DNA of 64,000 bases from Vibrio sp. CDRSL-10 TSBA (GTDB lineage: Bacteria; Pseudomonadota; Gammaproteobacteria; Enterobacterales; Vibrionaceae), in assembly GCA_039696685.1 (NCBI GenBank), contig CP155565.1, forward strand, positions 1,432,259-1,496,258, in the 5' to 3' direction. A model generated the notes under the pieces. It was not told the origin of the DNA and searched no databases. It worked only from the letters and a program-made list of their open reading frames with translations. The first letter of the stretch is position 1; each line of letters begins with the position of its first letter. The position numbers and the translations under genes were made by a program. Positions 18,616-28,621 of this stretch are shown here, one piece after another.

Positions 18616-20383
18616 TTGAGAAACAGCGTGGTTGCGGCAGACGATGCCGGGTTTTTATCAGTTAAAACAGTATGAACGTGCCTGGTTAAAGGATGATGTG
18701 CGTGCCGCTCTGTCGGTTGTTGCTGTCGCCTTGCCGGTAGCGATCGCTTATGCCCAGCTGACCGGGGTATCGGCGATTGTAGGGCTCTATTCCTGCGTGG
18801 TGCCTATGCTGGTGTATGCTTTGTTTGGCACTTCGCGCCAGTTGATTGTCGGGCCGGATGCCGCCACCTGTGCGGTGATTGCCGCTGTGGTGACTCCGCT
18901 GGCAGGCGGCGATGCGACCAAGCACTGGCAACTGGTGATGACCATGACCGCCATGACTGGTATCTGGTGCATCGTGGCGAGTAAATTCCGGCTCGGCATT
19001 CTGGCGGACTTCCTGTCGCGGCCGATTTTGCTCGGCCTGATTAACGGTGTCGCCCTGACGATTATTGTCGGTCAGCTGAGTAAAGTGGCCGGGGTCAATT
19101 ACCAGGCGCGCTATCTGCTGGAGCGGTTACTGGAAGCGCCGCAACGGGCGCTCGATGTACATTGGCAGACCGTGCTGGTCAGCGTGTTAACGGTAGTGGT
19201 CTATTTTGTTTCGAAACGGCTGCGTCCGGCCTGGCCGGCAGCAATGCTGGCGATCATCGCGGCCGGGGGGCTGGTGTGGGTGACCCAGCTTGATGCCAGC
19301 GGCGTCAGCGTGGTCGGCGCGATTGAAGGTGGCTTACCAGTATTTCAGGCTCCGGCGTTTGATATCGGGATCAGCCGTGAACTGGTGGTGCCGGCGCTCA
19401 ACCTGGCAATGGTCAGCTTCGTCAGCATGATGCTGACGGCGCGCAGTTTCGCTGCCAAAAACGGCTACGATATTGATGCCGATAAAGAATTCCGCGCACT
19501 GGGTATTGCCAATATTGCATGTGCTTTTTCGCAGGGCTTTGCCATCAGCGGCGCGGATTCGCGCACTGCAGTCAACGATGCCAACGGCGGTAAATCGCAG
19601 CTGGTGTCGGTGATCGCGGCAGTGCTGATCGGCATCATTGCGCTGTTTGTCTACCGGCCGCTGCAATATATTCCTACTGCGGCACTGGGTGTGGTGCTGA
19701 TCATTGCCTCGACTTCGCTGCTCGATCTGAAAGGATTATGGAAATTACGCAAACGTGATAAAGATGCGTTTTATCTTGCCACTGTGACTTTTATTGCTGT
19801 GCTGGTGGTTGGCGTGATCCCGGGGATAACTCTGGCGGTGCTGCTCGGTCTGTTCCAGTTTTTGCGTGTGGTGATGCGCCCGAGTGACCAGCGTCTTGGC
19901 CTGGATAAAGACGGTACCATCCGCACCATTGACGGCAGCGGTAAGGCGACCGCGATCCCGGGACTGGTGCTGTATCGTTTTAATTCACCGCTGACCTATT
20001 TTAACGCCCCCTATTTTAAACGCCGGATACTGGAAGTGGTGGAAGGCAATGACAGTGAAGTGAACTGCGTGATCATTGATGCGGTGGCCAGTTTCACTCA
20101 CCTGGATTTGAGCGTGATGGCGATGATCAGTGATGTGCAGACCATGCTGAAAAAACGTGGTATCCGGCTGATTCTGGCCGGACGCAAGCGCAGCATGCGC
20201 CAATGGTGTGAACTGAGCGGCGTACCGGTCGGGGACGGTGGTTTGGTACTGCGCGCCGATATGTATCTGGCCATCAAACTGAGCGGCTGTTATATCCAGG
20301 CAGTCGAAGAAGGCCAGATCCCGGAAGTGCAAAAAGAAGCGCCGGTCGACGCGCCGCCTAAGGCGGTGCCGGAAGTGGCGTGA
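18616..20383 (+). CDS. SulP-family anion permease with STAS domain
   Basis: About 588 residues: a SulP transport domain of 10-14 hydrophobic segments with the N-terminal signature ALSVVAVALPVAIAYAQLTGVSAIVGLYS, and a C-terminal STAS domain (SEVNCVIIDAVASFTHLDLSVMAMI, about residues 470-560). It imports sulfate, bicarbonate or another anion. The written frame opens at TTG 18632 or ATG 18644, which lack a ribosome site. Reading GAAAC 18620-18624 as GAAC extends the frame to TTG 18616 (MRTAWLRQTMPGFYQL) behind AGAGGT, which I prefer as an inference. Confidence 0.85.
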
Positions 20384-20421
20384 TACGCCGTGGCAAGAAA
20401 ACGCTGCTGCGTGATATACAA

Positions 20422-20447
20422 CAAAGCCTGCCGTGTGGCAGGCTTTT
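20422..20447. terminator. Rho-independent terminator
   Basis: AAAGCCTGCC, a GTGT loop and GGCAGGCTTTTT. It ends the SulP transcript and, on the other strand, may also serve the convergent glutathione transferase gene. Confidence 0.9.
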
Positions 20448-20471
20448 TAACGTCTGGTCTGAAGGCAGAAA

Positions 20472-21093
20472 TCAGGCGCTCAGCTCGGCTTCAGTCTGAT
20501 TGGCTTTCTGGTAACCCGGCAGGGTCGACAGATGACCTAGATAAGCTTTTATGTTCGGGAAATGCTCCAGCATGCCGCTGATGTATACCGCTTCCGCGAT
20601 AAATGACATCATGATATCAGCACCGGTCAGTTTGCCCGCCACCAGATACTGTTTGCCTGCCAGTTGGGCGTCCACATAGCCCAGAAACTTTGGCCGCTTC
20701 GCCATTGGCGTATTGTTCCAGAAATTGGGTTTGTGCACTCTCCATACCGATGAACAGTTTGAGCAGTAGGGGCAGCATGCCCGAGCTTTCGGCAAAGTGC
20801 AGCCACTGCAGATAATCGATGTATTCGTCACTGTCTTTAGCCGGAGCCAGTTGCTGCGGTGCATAACGTTCGATCAGATACTCGGTGATGGCACCCGACT
20901 CTGCAATCACCCGTCCGTCGATTTCAATCACCGGTGATTTACCCAGCGGATGAATGTTTTTCAGTTCCGGCGGGGCGAGGAAAGTCGCTTTGTCACGCAG
21001 ATAAGGGACGACGCGGTACTCGACGCCGAGTTCTTCCAGTAGCCAGATAATACGCTTGGAGCGTGACTGATTGAGGTGGTGCAGGGTTATCAT
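20472..21093 (-). CDS. Glutathione S-transferase family protein (one frame break)
   Basis: The corrected length is 206 residues. The thioredoxin-like N-terminal domain (ITLHHLNQSRSKRIIWLLEELG; glutathione-binding cis-Pro and ES in KSPVIEIDGRVIAESGAITEYL) is followed by the helical domain with LTGADIMMSF. The frame breaks at GAAAC 20684-20688 (plus strand); reading GAAC gives AAKVLGYVDAQLAGKQYLVAG. It is a cytosolic detoxification enzyme; the substrate is unknown. Monocistronic. Confidence 0.88.
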
Positions 21094-21136
21094 GATATGT
21101 CCTTGTTTCTGTGAATGTATGTGCTGATGTGCTTGG

Positions 21137-21163
21137 CATTCGCTGCGTTGTACGCAGCGAATG
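21137..21163. repeat. Perfect hairpin upstream of the GST gene
   Basis: CATTCGCTGCG and CGCAGCGAATG pair around TTGTA. There is no T-run. It lies between the GST start and the ERIC element and may be an operator or part of the repeat-rich gap. Confidence 0.4.
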
Positions 21164-21174
21164 ACGGTTTGGAC

Positions 21175-21306
21175 TTATCCCCTTCCTACTTGAAGCTGCA
21201 GCGGTGTTGGCTGCATTCGTTCACCCCAATCACATAGTGTCTCTATGCTAATGGGGATTCACTCATTTGCCGCCTACCTGCAACTCCAAGTTGTTTGGGT
21301 ATATAA
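21175..21306. repeat. ERIC (IRU) element
   Basis: This is an imperfect palindrome of about 130 bp containing TTCACCCCAATCAC in one arm and ATGGGGATTCACTC in the other, with outer arms CTTGAAGCTGCAG and CTGCAACTCCAAG and the terminal GGGTATA. These match the enterobacterial repetitive intergenic consensus, also known in Vibrio. It is non-coding and sits in the gap between the GST and CurA-like genes. Confidence 0.85.
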
Positions 21307-21348
21307 GGGGTTGGATTTTTAACGGTTTAGGCTGATAACGGTTGGTGC

Positions 21349-22380
21349 TTATAACGGCGAGTTAACTTCAATCACCAGCTTACCAAAGTTTTTTCCTTCC
21401 AGCAGGCCGATGAACGCCTGCGGCGCGTTGTCCAGACCAGCGACGACTTGCTCACGATAGTGCATTTTGCCTTCTGCCAGCCACTGTGTCATATCGGCGG
21501 CAAACTCGTTATAGCGATGGGCATAATCATCAAAGATAATAAAGCCTTGCATCTTGATGCGTTTCACCAGTAGTTGCACCATCAGGCTCGACATGCGATC
21601 CGGGCCTTCTGGCAGGGCGGTAGCGTTGTACATCGACACCATTCCGCACAGTGGTACTCGGGCAGCGGTGTTGAGCAATGGCAGGACCGCATCGAACACT
21701 TTTCCACCCACGTTTTCAAAGTAGACATCAATACCTTGCGGTACTGCAGCAGCCAGCTGCTCGGCAAAATCGTCGGCTTTGTGGTCGATACAGGCATCAA
21801 AACCCAGTACTTCCACCGCATGACGACATTTATCTGCGCCGCCGGCGACACCCACCACACGGCAACCTTTTAGTTTACCAATCTGGCCCACGGTTGCACC
21901 GACCGGGCCGGTGGCCGCTGCGACCACAATGGTTTCGCCGGCTTTTGGCTGGCCGATGTCGAGCAGGCCCATGTACGCGGTAAAGCCTGGCATACCCATG
22001 ATGCCCAGCGCGTAAGACGGGTTGGCTGGTTGCTTACCCAGTTTGAGCAGGCCTTCACCGTTAGAAATCGCGTATTTCTGCCAGCCGGTATAAGCCAGTA
22101 CCCATTCACCCACCTCGAAATCGGCGTGGTTGGACACTTCGACCTGACACACGGTACCACCGACCATCACCTCATCTACTGCAACCGGATCGGCGTAGGA
22201 TTTGGCGTCGCTCATGCGGCCACGCATATAAGGGTCAAGAGACAGGTAAATGGTGCGCAGCAGCACTTCACCTTCGCCCGGCATATCGACCGGCAGGCTT
22301 TCAGTACGGAAATTGTCGGCCGTTGGCGCGCCGACCGGGCGTGAAGCGAGTACGATGCGTTGGTTTGTTGCTTGAGTCAT
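21349..22380 (-). CDS. NADP-dependent oxidoreductase, CurA/leukotriene B4 dehydrogenase-like MDR
   Basis: This encodes 343 residues. It is a zinc-free medium-chain dehydrogenase: N-terminal substrate domain (LPVDMPGEGEVLLRTIYLSLDPYMRGRMSD), then the NADP-binding fold with VVAAATGPVGATVGQIGKLKGCRVVGVAGG around residues 152-182. It reduces the C=C bond of alpha,beta-unsaturated ketones or aldehydes in the cytosol. Its promoter carries the operator at 22401-22415, identical in core to one before the adjacent TetR gene, so it is probably induced by reactive electrophiles through that repressor. Confidence 0.88.
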   Translation of the reverse strand: MTQATNQRIVLASRPVGAPTADNFRTESLPVDMPGEGEVLLRTIYLSLDPYMRGRMSDAKSYADPVAVDEVMVGGTVCQVEVSNHADFEVGEWVLAYTGWQKYAISNGEGLLKLGKQPANPSYALGIMGMPGFTAYMGLLDIGQPKAGETIVVAAATGPVGATVGQIGKLKGCRVVGVAGGADKCRHAVEVLGFDACIDHKADDFAEQLAAAVPQGIDVYFENVGGKVFDAVLPLLNTAARVPLCGMVSMYNATALPEGPDRMSSLMVQLLVKRIKMQGFIIFDDYAHRYNEFAADMTQWLAEGKMHYREQVVAGLDNAPQAFIGLLEGKNFGKLVIEVNSPL

Positions 22381-22400
22381 CTCTGGTTTCCTTTTTCAAT

Positions 22401-22415
22401 TAGACCAGTCGTCTA
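22401..22415. promoter_or_regulatory. TetR operator 1
   Basis: TAGACCAGTCGTCTA is a palindrome of TAGAC/GTCTA arms with a five-base centre. It lies about 21 bp upstream of the reductase start and is repeated at 23085-23099. Confidence 0.78.
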
Positions 22416-22465
22416 GTGTGGGTTGCAAAAAAACCGCCATCGAGATAGCGGGTCGAATTGATATA

Positions 22466-23063
22466 TCAGTCAGGCGTATTGCCTTGCAGGATCTGCTCTG
22501 TGCTGCGCAGTGCCTGCTGCAGGCTGACATCATCCTGGCGAATTTTGTTGAGTAAGCTGGCACCAATCCACAAATTGTACAGCAGCTCGGCAGTGCTCAG
22601 GCTGTCTTTAACCTGTACTTCACCACGCGCGATGCCCTGCTCAATGCAGCGCGCCAGCCGATCGATCAGTTGGCGTGTCCCTTTGAGCAGTGCCCGGCGC
22701 ATCGGCTCGGAGAGGTCGGACACTTCACCGGCCAGTTTTACCACCAGACAACGAGATGCGTTGCAACGCTGGCTGTTGTATTCGGTCCAGTAGTGCCAGT
22801 AACGCATTAATTGCTCATAGCGTGATTCCTCGTTGTCGATAAACAAGGTATCAAGCCGGGACTGATAATGGTCAAAATAGGCAACGAGCAGGGCTTCACC
22901 AAACTGCTCTTTGGATTTGAAGTAGTGATAAAACGAGCCTTTAGGCACATCTGCACTGCGCAGCAATTCTGACAGCCCGACCCCGGTAAAGCCTTTATTG
23001 ACTACCAGTTTCGTAACCGACATCGAGAATATGCTGACGGGTATCTTGGGTTTTTGTGTTCAT
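22466..23063 (-). CDS. TetR/AcrR-family repressor (one frame break)
   Basis: The corrected length is 198 residues starting MNTKTQDTRQHILDVGYELV. The helix-turn-helix is GVGLSELLRSADVPKGSFYHYFKSKEQFGEALL, about residues 27-59; the C-terminal helical ligand domain is typical of the NemR/YxaF-like group. The frame breaks at GTTTC 23008-23012 (plus strand); without the extra base the N-terminal helix is complete. It is preceded by the palindrome at 23085-23099 and followed by the reductase with the same palindrome, so it should repress both itself and the reductase. Confidence 0.88.
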
Positions 23064-23084
23064 GACAGGCAGTGTAAATGGAAT

Positions 23085-23099
23085 TAGACCGGTCGTCTA
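23085..23099. promoter_or_regulatory. TetR operator 2 (autoregulation)
   Basis: TAGACCGGTCGTCTA differs by one central base from the site at 22401-22415 and lies about 22 bp upstream of the repressor ATG. Confidence 0.78.
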
Positions 23100-23171
23100 G
23101 TTTGCCTTTAGGAACTGAGTGTTCCTGTTCAGGTCACTCGATGATCAACAGAAAGGAGTGATCAATAGTAA

Positions 23172-23202
23172 AAAACAAGATCGCACGTGGCGATCTTGTT
23201 TC
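23172..23202. terminator. Rho-independent terminator
   Basis: AAACAAGATCG and CGATCTTGTTT pair around CACGTGG, with A residues on one side and T residues on the other. On the minus strand it lies just downstream of the pseudouridine synthase stop. Confidence 0.85.
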
Positions 23203-23240
23203 TCAGCGGATTTTGAAGCCTGTTTCGTTGGTCGCGGAGC

Positions 23241-24950
23241 TTAAAAATCGGCGTCAATCTGAAATGTCATCCGCTGTTTGGTGTAGGGATGGTCGAAACT
23301 CAGGGTTTCGGCGTGCAGATGCAGGCGATCGGCCTTTTCGCCGTACAGGTCGTCACCGGCTATCGGGGTATTGAAACCCTCGGCGTGGGCACAGTGCACT
23401 CTGAGCTGATGGGTGCGGCCGGTTTTCGGATACAGATAGACCCGGGTCTGGCCTTGCTCGGTGCCGATGGTCTGCCAGAAGGTTTCTGCCGGTTTGCCGT
23501 GTTGTTCACACACCATCTGGCGCGGACGGTCATCCAGGTCAGGCCGCAGCGGCAGGTGAATGTAGCCTTCTCCGTGGGCAATTTCCCCGCTCAGCAGCGC
23601 GACATAACGCTTTTCAACCTCACGGGTAATGAACTGCTTTTGCAGGCTTTTATTGGCGCGGCGGGTGAGGGCAAACACCAGCAGGCCGGAGGTCGACATG
23701 TCCAGCCGGTGCAGGACAAACGGGCCTTCCACATCAGGAAAACGTTGCTCAAGCCGGGTCAGGACCGAATCTTTGACGTTCACCCCGGGCACCGATAAAA
23801 ACTCAGCCGGTTTGTTGACCACCACGATCGCCTCATCCTGATAAATAATGTCGATCTCTTTACCTTGTGCCGGATTGTCGAGCAGCGGATTGGGATCGAG
23901 TTCCATGCCCGCCAGCATATGGCCGAGGATCGGATGACACTTGTTCTGGCACGCCGGATAGAATTTCTTGTGCTGACGGATTTCCGATTTCGGTGAGCTG
24001 CCCCACCAGAATTCAGCCAGTGCGAGTGGTTGCAACTGATGCGAGAAAGCATATTGCAGCAATTTGGGCGCAGCACATTCACCTGAACCCGCTGGCGGGA
24101 TTGGGTTACTGCCGGCCGCAAAAATGGCATTCAATGACTGTTCGTCACCCGCGCGGTTGAGAAAGCGATACTGACCAAACAGCTTACCCTGCAAAGCGGC
24201 GGAGAGCTGTTTGCGCTCTTCTTTGAGTTGCTCCAGTTGCTGATTGAGGCTCTCGGACTGGCGGCGCAGTTCGCTGAGCTGAATGTCCCACTGCTGCTTG
24301 AGCTGCTTTAACTGATTTTTTTCCGCCACACTCTGCCTGCCCAGTTGATCAAGCAAGGTTTGCAAGGCGGCCGGATCCAACGACTGTTCCCCTGCAGCGC
24401 GCTGCGTTTTACGCTCTGCGCGGGTGATGATCATCTGCTGGCGAAAGGTTTCGATCGCCTGCTCAGCATCCTGCTGGCACTGTTGGATGGCGGCGTCTAA
24501 TGTTGCGCGACGCGGATCCTGCCTGAGCGCTTTGACTTGCTGATTCATCACGTTGATTTGGTCGGCTTCAGCGCGGAAAAAGTCCGGATCGGCAAAGCGG
24601 TCAAAGACCGGCGGGACGAAAGCAGGCCAGTGACTCTGTTCGGCCAGTTGTCCGGAAAAGGCGCTCAGATAGCCCAGCTCTCCATCGTGCGTTCTGACCA
24701 CCAATACGCCAAACATTTTACCGCTCGCACCAAGCTGCGGCTCACCTTCAAGACCAAACGGATGTGACCAGTCCTGCTGCGTCATAATATGCTGCTGCAG
24801 CTCTTCGGCGGCAATGACGCTGAGCGGATGCGGTTCATAGCAGAAGGGATAAGTAAACCGCTCTGGCAGGGCAAGGGCGGAAATATCGCGCTGGAACGGA
24901 GTAAAGCAGGCAGCGGTCTTGGGCGCAGTAGATGACATAATGAGGTTCAT
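23241..24950 (-). CDS. RluA-family pseudouridine synthase with long N-terminal extension
   Basis: This encodes 569 residues. The C-terminal ~220 residues are the catalytic domain with the active-site aspartate in HRLDMSTSGLLVFAL, and PKTGRTHQLRVHCAHAEGF. The N-terminal ~340 residues form a separate region (GKMFGVLVVRTHDGELGYLSAFSGQL) followed by a long glutamine-rich coiled coil around residues 130-260. This extended architecture is common in Vibrio and other gamma-proteobacteria. It converts uridine to pseudouridine in rRNA or tRNA; the exact position is unknown. The start may be four codons further in. Confidence 0.88.
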   Translation of the reverse strand: MNLIMSSTAPKTAACFTPFQRDISALALPERFTYPFCYEPHPLSVIAAEELQQHIMTQQDWSHPFGLEGEPQLGASGKMFGVLVVRTHDGELGYLSAFSGQLAEQSHWPAFVPPVFDRFADPDFFRAEADQINVMNQQVKALRQDPRRATLDAAIQQCQQDAEQAIETFRQQMIITRAERKTQRAAGEQSLDPAALQTLLDQLGRQSVAEKNQLKQLKQQWDIQLSELRRQSESLNQQLEQLKEERKQLSAALQGKLFGQYRFLNRAGDEQSLNAIFAAGSNPIPPAGSGECAAPKLLQYAFSHQLQPLALAEFWWGSSPKSEIRQHKKFYPACQNKCHPILGHMLAGMELDPNPLLDNPAQGKEIDIIYQDEAIVVVNKPAEFLSVPGVNVKDSVLTRLEQRFPDVEGPFVLHRLDMSTSGLLVFALTRRANKSLQKQFITREVEKRYVALLSGEIAHGEGYIHLPLRPDLDDRPRQMVCEQHGKPAETFWQTIGTEQGQTRVYLYPKTGRTHQLRVHCAHAEGFNTPIAGDDLYGEKADRLHLHAETLSFDHPYTKQRMTFQIDADF

Positions 24951-25056
24951 GCTGGTGATCGACGCTGCGAATTGTACTTGGCTGCGAGGGAAAATCCAGC
25001 CCGGATTGCTGCCGTGCTCCTGCGTCTGACCTGCTCAGATGTGCAGGGATAAACTG

Positions 25057-25908
25057 TCAGCCATTAGCACGCTGGCGGGCGATAAACACCAGGCCAATTC
25101 CGCCCAGGATCAGCAAACTGATCAGGCTCAGGCGTAAGGTCAGCATCTCTTCCAAAAGCAGACTGCCGGCAATTAAAGCGATTGCCGGGACCGATAATTG
25201 CGCCACGGAAGCCTGCAAAATGGTCAGGCGGCGTACTACCTGATACCACAAAATATAACCGGCGGCGGACGCGATACAGCCGGAGGCCAGCGCCAGCACA
25301 ACGCCTTGTGTGGTCAGGTCATCCGGATGGATCAGCCACGGTGCGAGCAGCACACACAGCAGGCTGGCACACCAGAATCCCTGCGCGATCGCGCTGGTCG
25401 GGTTGTCACTTTGCCGGCCAAGCAGGGTAAATCCTGCCCAGCAGAGTCCGGATATAATCATGAGCACTGCCGACCAAGGATCGGGTTGCTGTGCGCTGGG
25501 CAGCATCAGATAAATAAAGCCGGCGACGGAAATCGCCAGGCCCAGCCATTCGAGACGGTTGACGGTGTTTCCCTGCCAGCAGTGCGCGATGAGTAAGGCC
25601 AATTGTACGGTGCCAAACAGCAGCAAGGCGCCGGTACCAGCCGACAGATGCAGGTAAGCAACCGAGAAGCTGAGTGCGTAGCCGAACAGAGCCAGCCCGG
25701 CTTTGAGGGCAAAACGCCATTGATAGACCCGCTGCGTCTTGGGTACCACTAAAGCATGCAGCGCAATCAGAGTCAGGCCGCCGGAGATCAGTCGCAATGC
25801 GGTAAATGATCCGGCATCAATCGCACCCTCCTGCAGGGCCAGGCGGCATAAGATGGAATTGGCAGCAAATGCCAGCATAGTGATGGCGGTAACAAGGCTC
25901 GCTGGCAC
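25057..25908 (-). CDS. EamA/DMT-superfamily transporter
   Basis: This encodes 283 residues with about ten hydrophobic segments in two EamA halves (RLISGGLTLIALHAL; PAIALIAGSLLLEEMLTLRLSLIS in the second). It is an inner-membrane exporter with an unknown substrate. It is divergent from the metal exporter; the 134 bp between the starts contain the twin palindromes at 25987-26035, which might affect both genes. Confidence 0.85.
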   Translation of the reverse strand: MPASLVTAITMLAFAANSILCRLALQEGAIDAGSFTALRLISGGLTLIALHALVVPKTQRVYQWRFALKAGLALFGYALSFSVAYLHLSAGTGALLLFGTVQLALLIAHCWQGNTVNRLEWLGLAISVAGFIYLMLPSAQQPDPWSAVLMIISGLCWAGFTLLGRQSDNPTSAIAQGFWCASLLCVLLAPWLIHPDDLTTQGVVLALASGCIASAAGYILWYQVVRRLTILQASVAQLSVPAIALIAGSLLLEEMLTLRLSLISLLILGGIGLVFIARQRANG

Positions 25909-25986
25909 GGACAGATTCCTTATGTCGTTGGATTATTAAGTGTTTAACATTTAATGCGAAAATGCATAACGAGACCAATTTATTTT

Positions 25987-26035
25987 ACTTTGATTATCAA
26001 ACAAACTATGATTTAGAAAATTTGATAATCAAAGT
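25987..26035. promoter_or_regulatory. Twin palindromic operators before the metal-efflux operon
   Basis: TTTGATTATCAAA (25989-26001) and TTTGATAATCAAA (26021-26033) are each perfect odd palindromes, and the 15-base outer versions at 25987-26001 and 26021-26035 are perfect inverted repeats of each other. The centres are 32 bp apart, about three helical turns. The second site ends 7 bp before the preferred start codon. This pattern suits a dimeric MarR-type regulator, and a MarR gene is the next gene of the operon. Confidence 0.78.
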
Positions 26036-26042
26036 ATTTATT

Positions 26043-26999
<957 letters not shown>

Positions 27000-27016
27000 A
27001 GAGACAAGGCCCTGAT

Positions 27017-27433
27017 ATGCCACACCTGACTGAACTGAATAATCTGATCACCGAGTTTTACGACAAAATGTCCTCCTGGGAGATGTCGGTGGTGAAAGAG
27101 ACCGGCTATTCTCTGGCGCAGATCCACACTCTGGAAGTGCTGGGCAGCCATGGTGCCATGCGTATGAAAGAGCTGGCTAACCGTCTGGGGATCACCACCG
27201 GTACTCTGACGGTGCAGGTAGAAAAGCTGGTTCAGGCCGGGTTAATTGAGCGTCGTGCGATTGAAGGGGACCGACGCTCAGTGTTGGTTGACCTGACTGA
27301 ACAGGGGCAGGGCGTGTTCCGTCAGCATAATGCGTTGCACTTAACGCTGACCCAGGATCTGACCCGTCATTTTACTCAAGAGCAGCAGCAGCAACTGGCC
27401 AGCATGTTGGCCAGTATGAACCGCGAATTTTGA
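27017..27433 (+). CDS. MarR-family transcriptional regulator
   Basis: This encodes 138 residues. The winged helix-turn-helix is visible as GAMRMKELANRLGITTGTLTVQVEKLVQAGLIERRAIEGDRRSVLVDLTEQG, residues about 55-106. It lies 17 bp after dmeF and is surely co-transcribed. The twin palindromes before dmeF fit the MarR binding geometry, so it probably represses its own operon and responds to metal; the sensing residues cannot be assigned with confidence. Confidence 0.88.
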   Translation: MPHLTELNNLITEFYDKMSSWEMSVVKETGYSLAQIHTLEVLGSHGAMRMKELANRLGITTGTLTVQVEKLVQAGLIERRAIEGDRRSVLVDLTEQGQGVFRQHNALHLTLTQDLTRHFTQEQQQQLASMLASMNREF

Positions 27434-27483
27434 GGATTTGGATGTGTTGTCCTACCAACCAGCCATCACCTTCGGCTATCTGA

Positions 27484-28069
27484 TTACAACATCGGAAGGG
27501 TCGATGCCAGCAGTAACCCTCCCATTGCACCATTAAACCAGCCCACATATTTCGGATGTGTCATCCAGCTGCTGAGCTGTTTACCGGCCGCTGTCCACAC
27601 ACTGACGCTTGGAATATTGACCAGAGCAAACACCAGAGAGATCAACAGCAGTTGCAGCCAGCTGGCACTCTCGTTGTAAACACTCACTGCGGTCAGTGCC
27701 ATTGACCAGCCTTTCGGATTGACCCATTGAAATAATACCGCCGAGATAAACGACATCGGACGGTACTCCTGCACACTGCTCACAGGGCGACTGCGAGCAA
27801 TCTTAATTGCCAGATAGACCAGATAGGCCAGACACACCACATTAAGAATCTGTTGCAGCAGCGGATACGCCTGAAACAGACCGGTTAATCCGACCCCAAC
27901 CAGCAGTACCATCACGCTAAATCCGACCGTGATTCCTAACATGTGCGGAAACGGTGCGCAGAAAGCCGACGTTGGCTCCGGAGGTCATCAACATAATGTT
28001 GTTCGGACCCGGGGTAAAAGTTGAAACAAATGCAAATGCCACTAAAGGGCCCCATTGACTGTAATCCAT
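27484..28069 (-). CDS. LysE/RhtB-family amino acid exporter (one frame break)
   Basis: The corrected length is 194 residues from ATG 28069 (MDYSQWGPLVAFAFVSTFTPGPNNIML, the family signature). Five or six hydrophobic segments follow. The frame breaks at GAAAC 27948-27952 (plus strand); without the extra base the join reads FLRTVPHMLGITVGF, the expected family block. It exports amino acids across the inner membrane. It is divergent from the Lrp-type regulator at 28178, the usual partner of such exporters. Confidence 0.9.
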
Positions 28070-28177
28070 TGTGCTACTTCTCAGCGATTGAACATGGGAT
28101 AAATAGTAATGGCGAATGAGCGCAATTTTGTGCTTATATTTGTGTTGAATGATAAATGTAAGCAACAAAGGTGTGTT

Positions 28178-28621
28178 ATGGATAGGTTTGATGACAGAAT
28201 ATTGCGTGAGCTTCAGAGGGACGGCAGAATCTCCAACGTTGAGCTCTCCGAGCGGGTCGGTTTGTCACCCTCAGCGACGCTGAGACGGGTGCAGGAGCTG
28301 GAGCGCAAGAAAATCATTAAAGGGTATCGCGCGGTGCTGGATAAAACCCAGCTTGAAGTCGGTTTTGTCGCTTATGTCTCGATTGGCTTGAACAGCCATA
28401 CCAAACAATCACAGTTCAGTTTTGAAGAACATGTCAGCGATGCCAGAGAAGTGGTGGAATGTCATAACATTACCGGCATGAACGAATATTTACTGCGGGT
28501 CGAAACTAAAGACCTGAGTGCTTATAAACGTTTTCATGCAGATGTATTAGGAGAGTGTTTACAAGTGCAATCGATTACAACTATGGTAGTCATGGATTCT
28601 CCCAAAGATGAGCGAGAGTAA
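28178..28621 (+). CDS. Lrp/AsnC-family regulator
   Basis: This encodes 147 residues from ATG 28178, chosen because AAAGG precedes it and the protein then begins MDRFDDRILRELQRDGRISN like other Lrp proteins. The helix-turn-helix is VELSERVGLSPSATLRRVQELERKKIIKGY; the C-terminal half is the RAM amino-acid-binding domain. It is divergent from the LysE-type exporter by 108 bp, indicating that it activates export when an amino acid accumulates. Confidence 0.9.
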   Translation: MDRFDDRILRELQRDGRISNVELSERVGLSPSATLRRVQELERKKIIKGYRAVLDKTQLEVGFVAYVSIGLNSHTKQSQFSFEEHVSDAREVVECHNITGMNEYLLRVETKDLSAYKRFHADVLGECLQVQSITTMVVMDSPKDERE

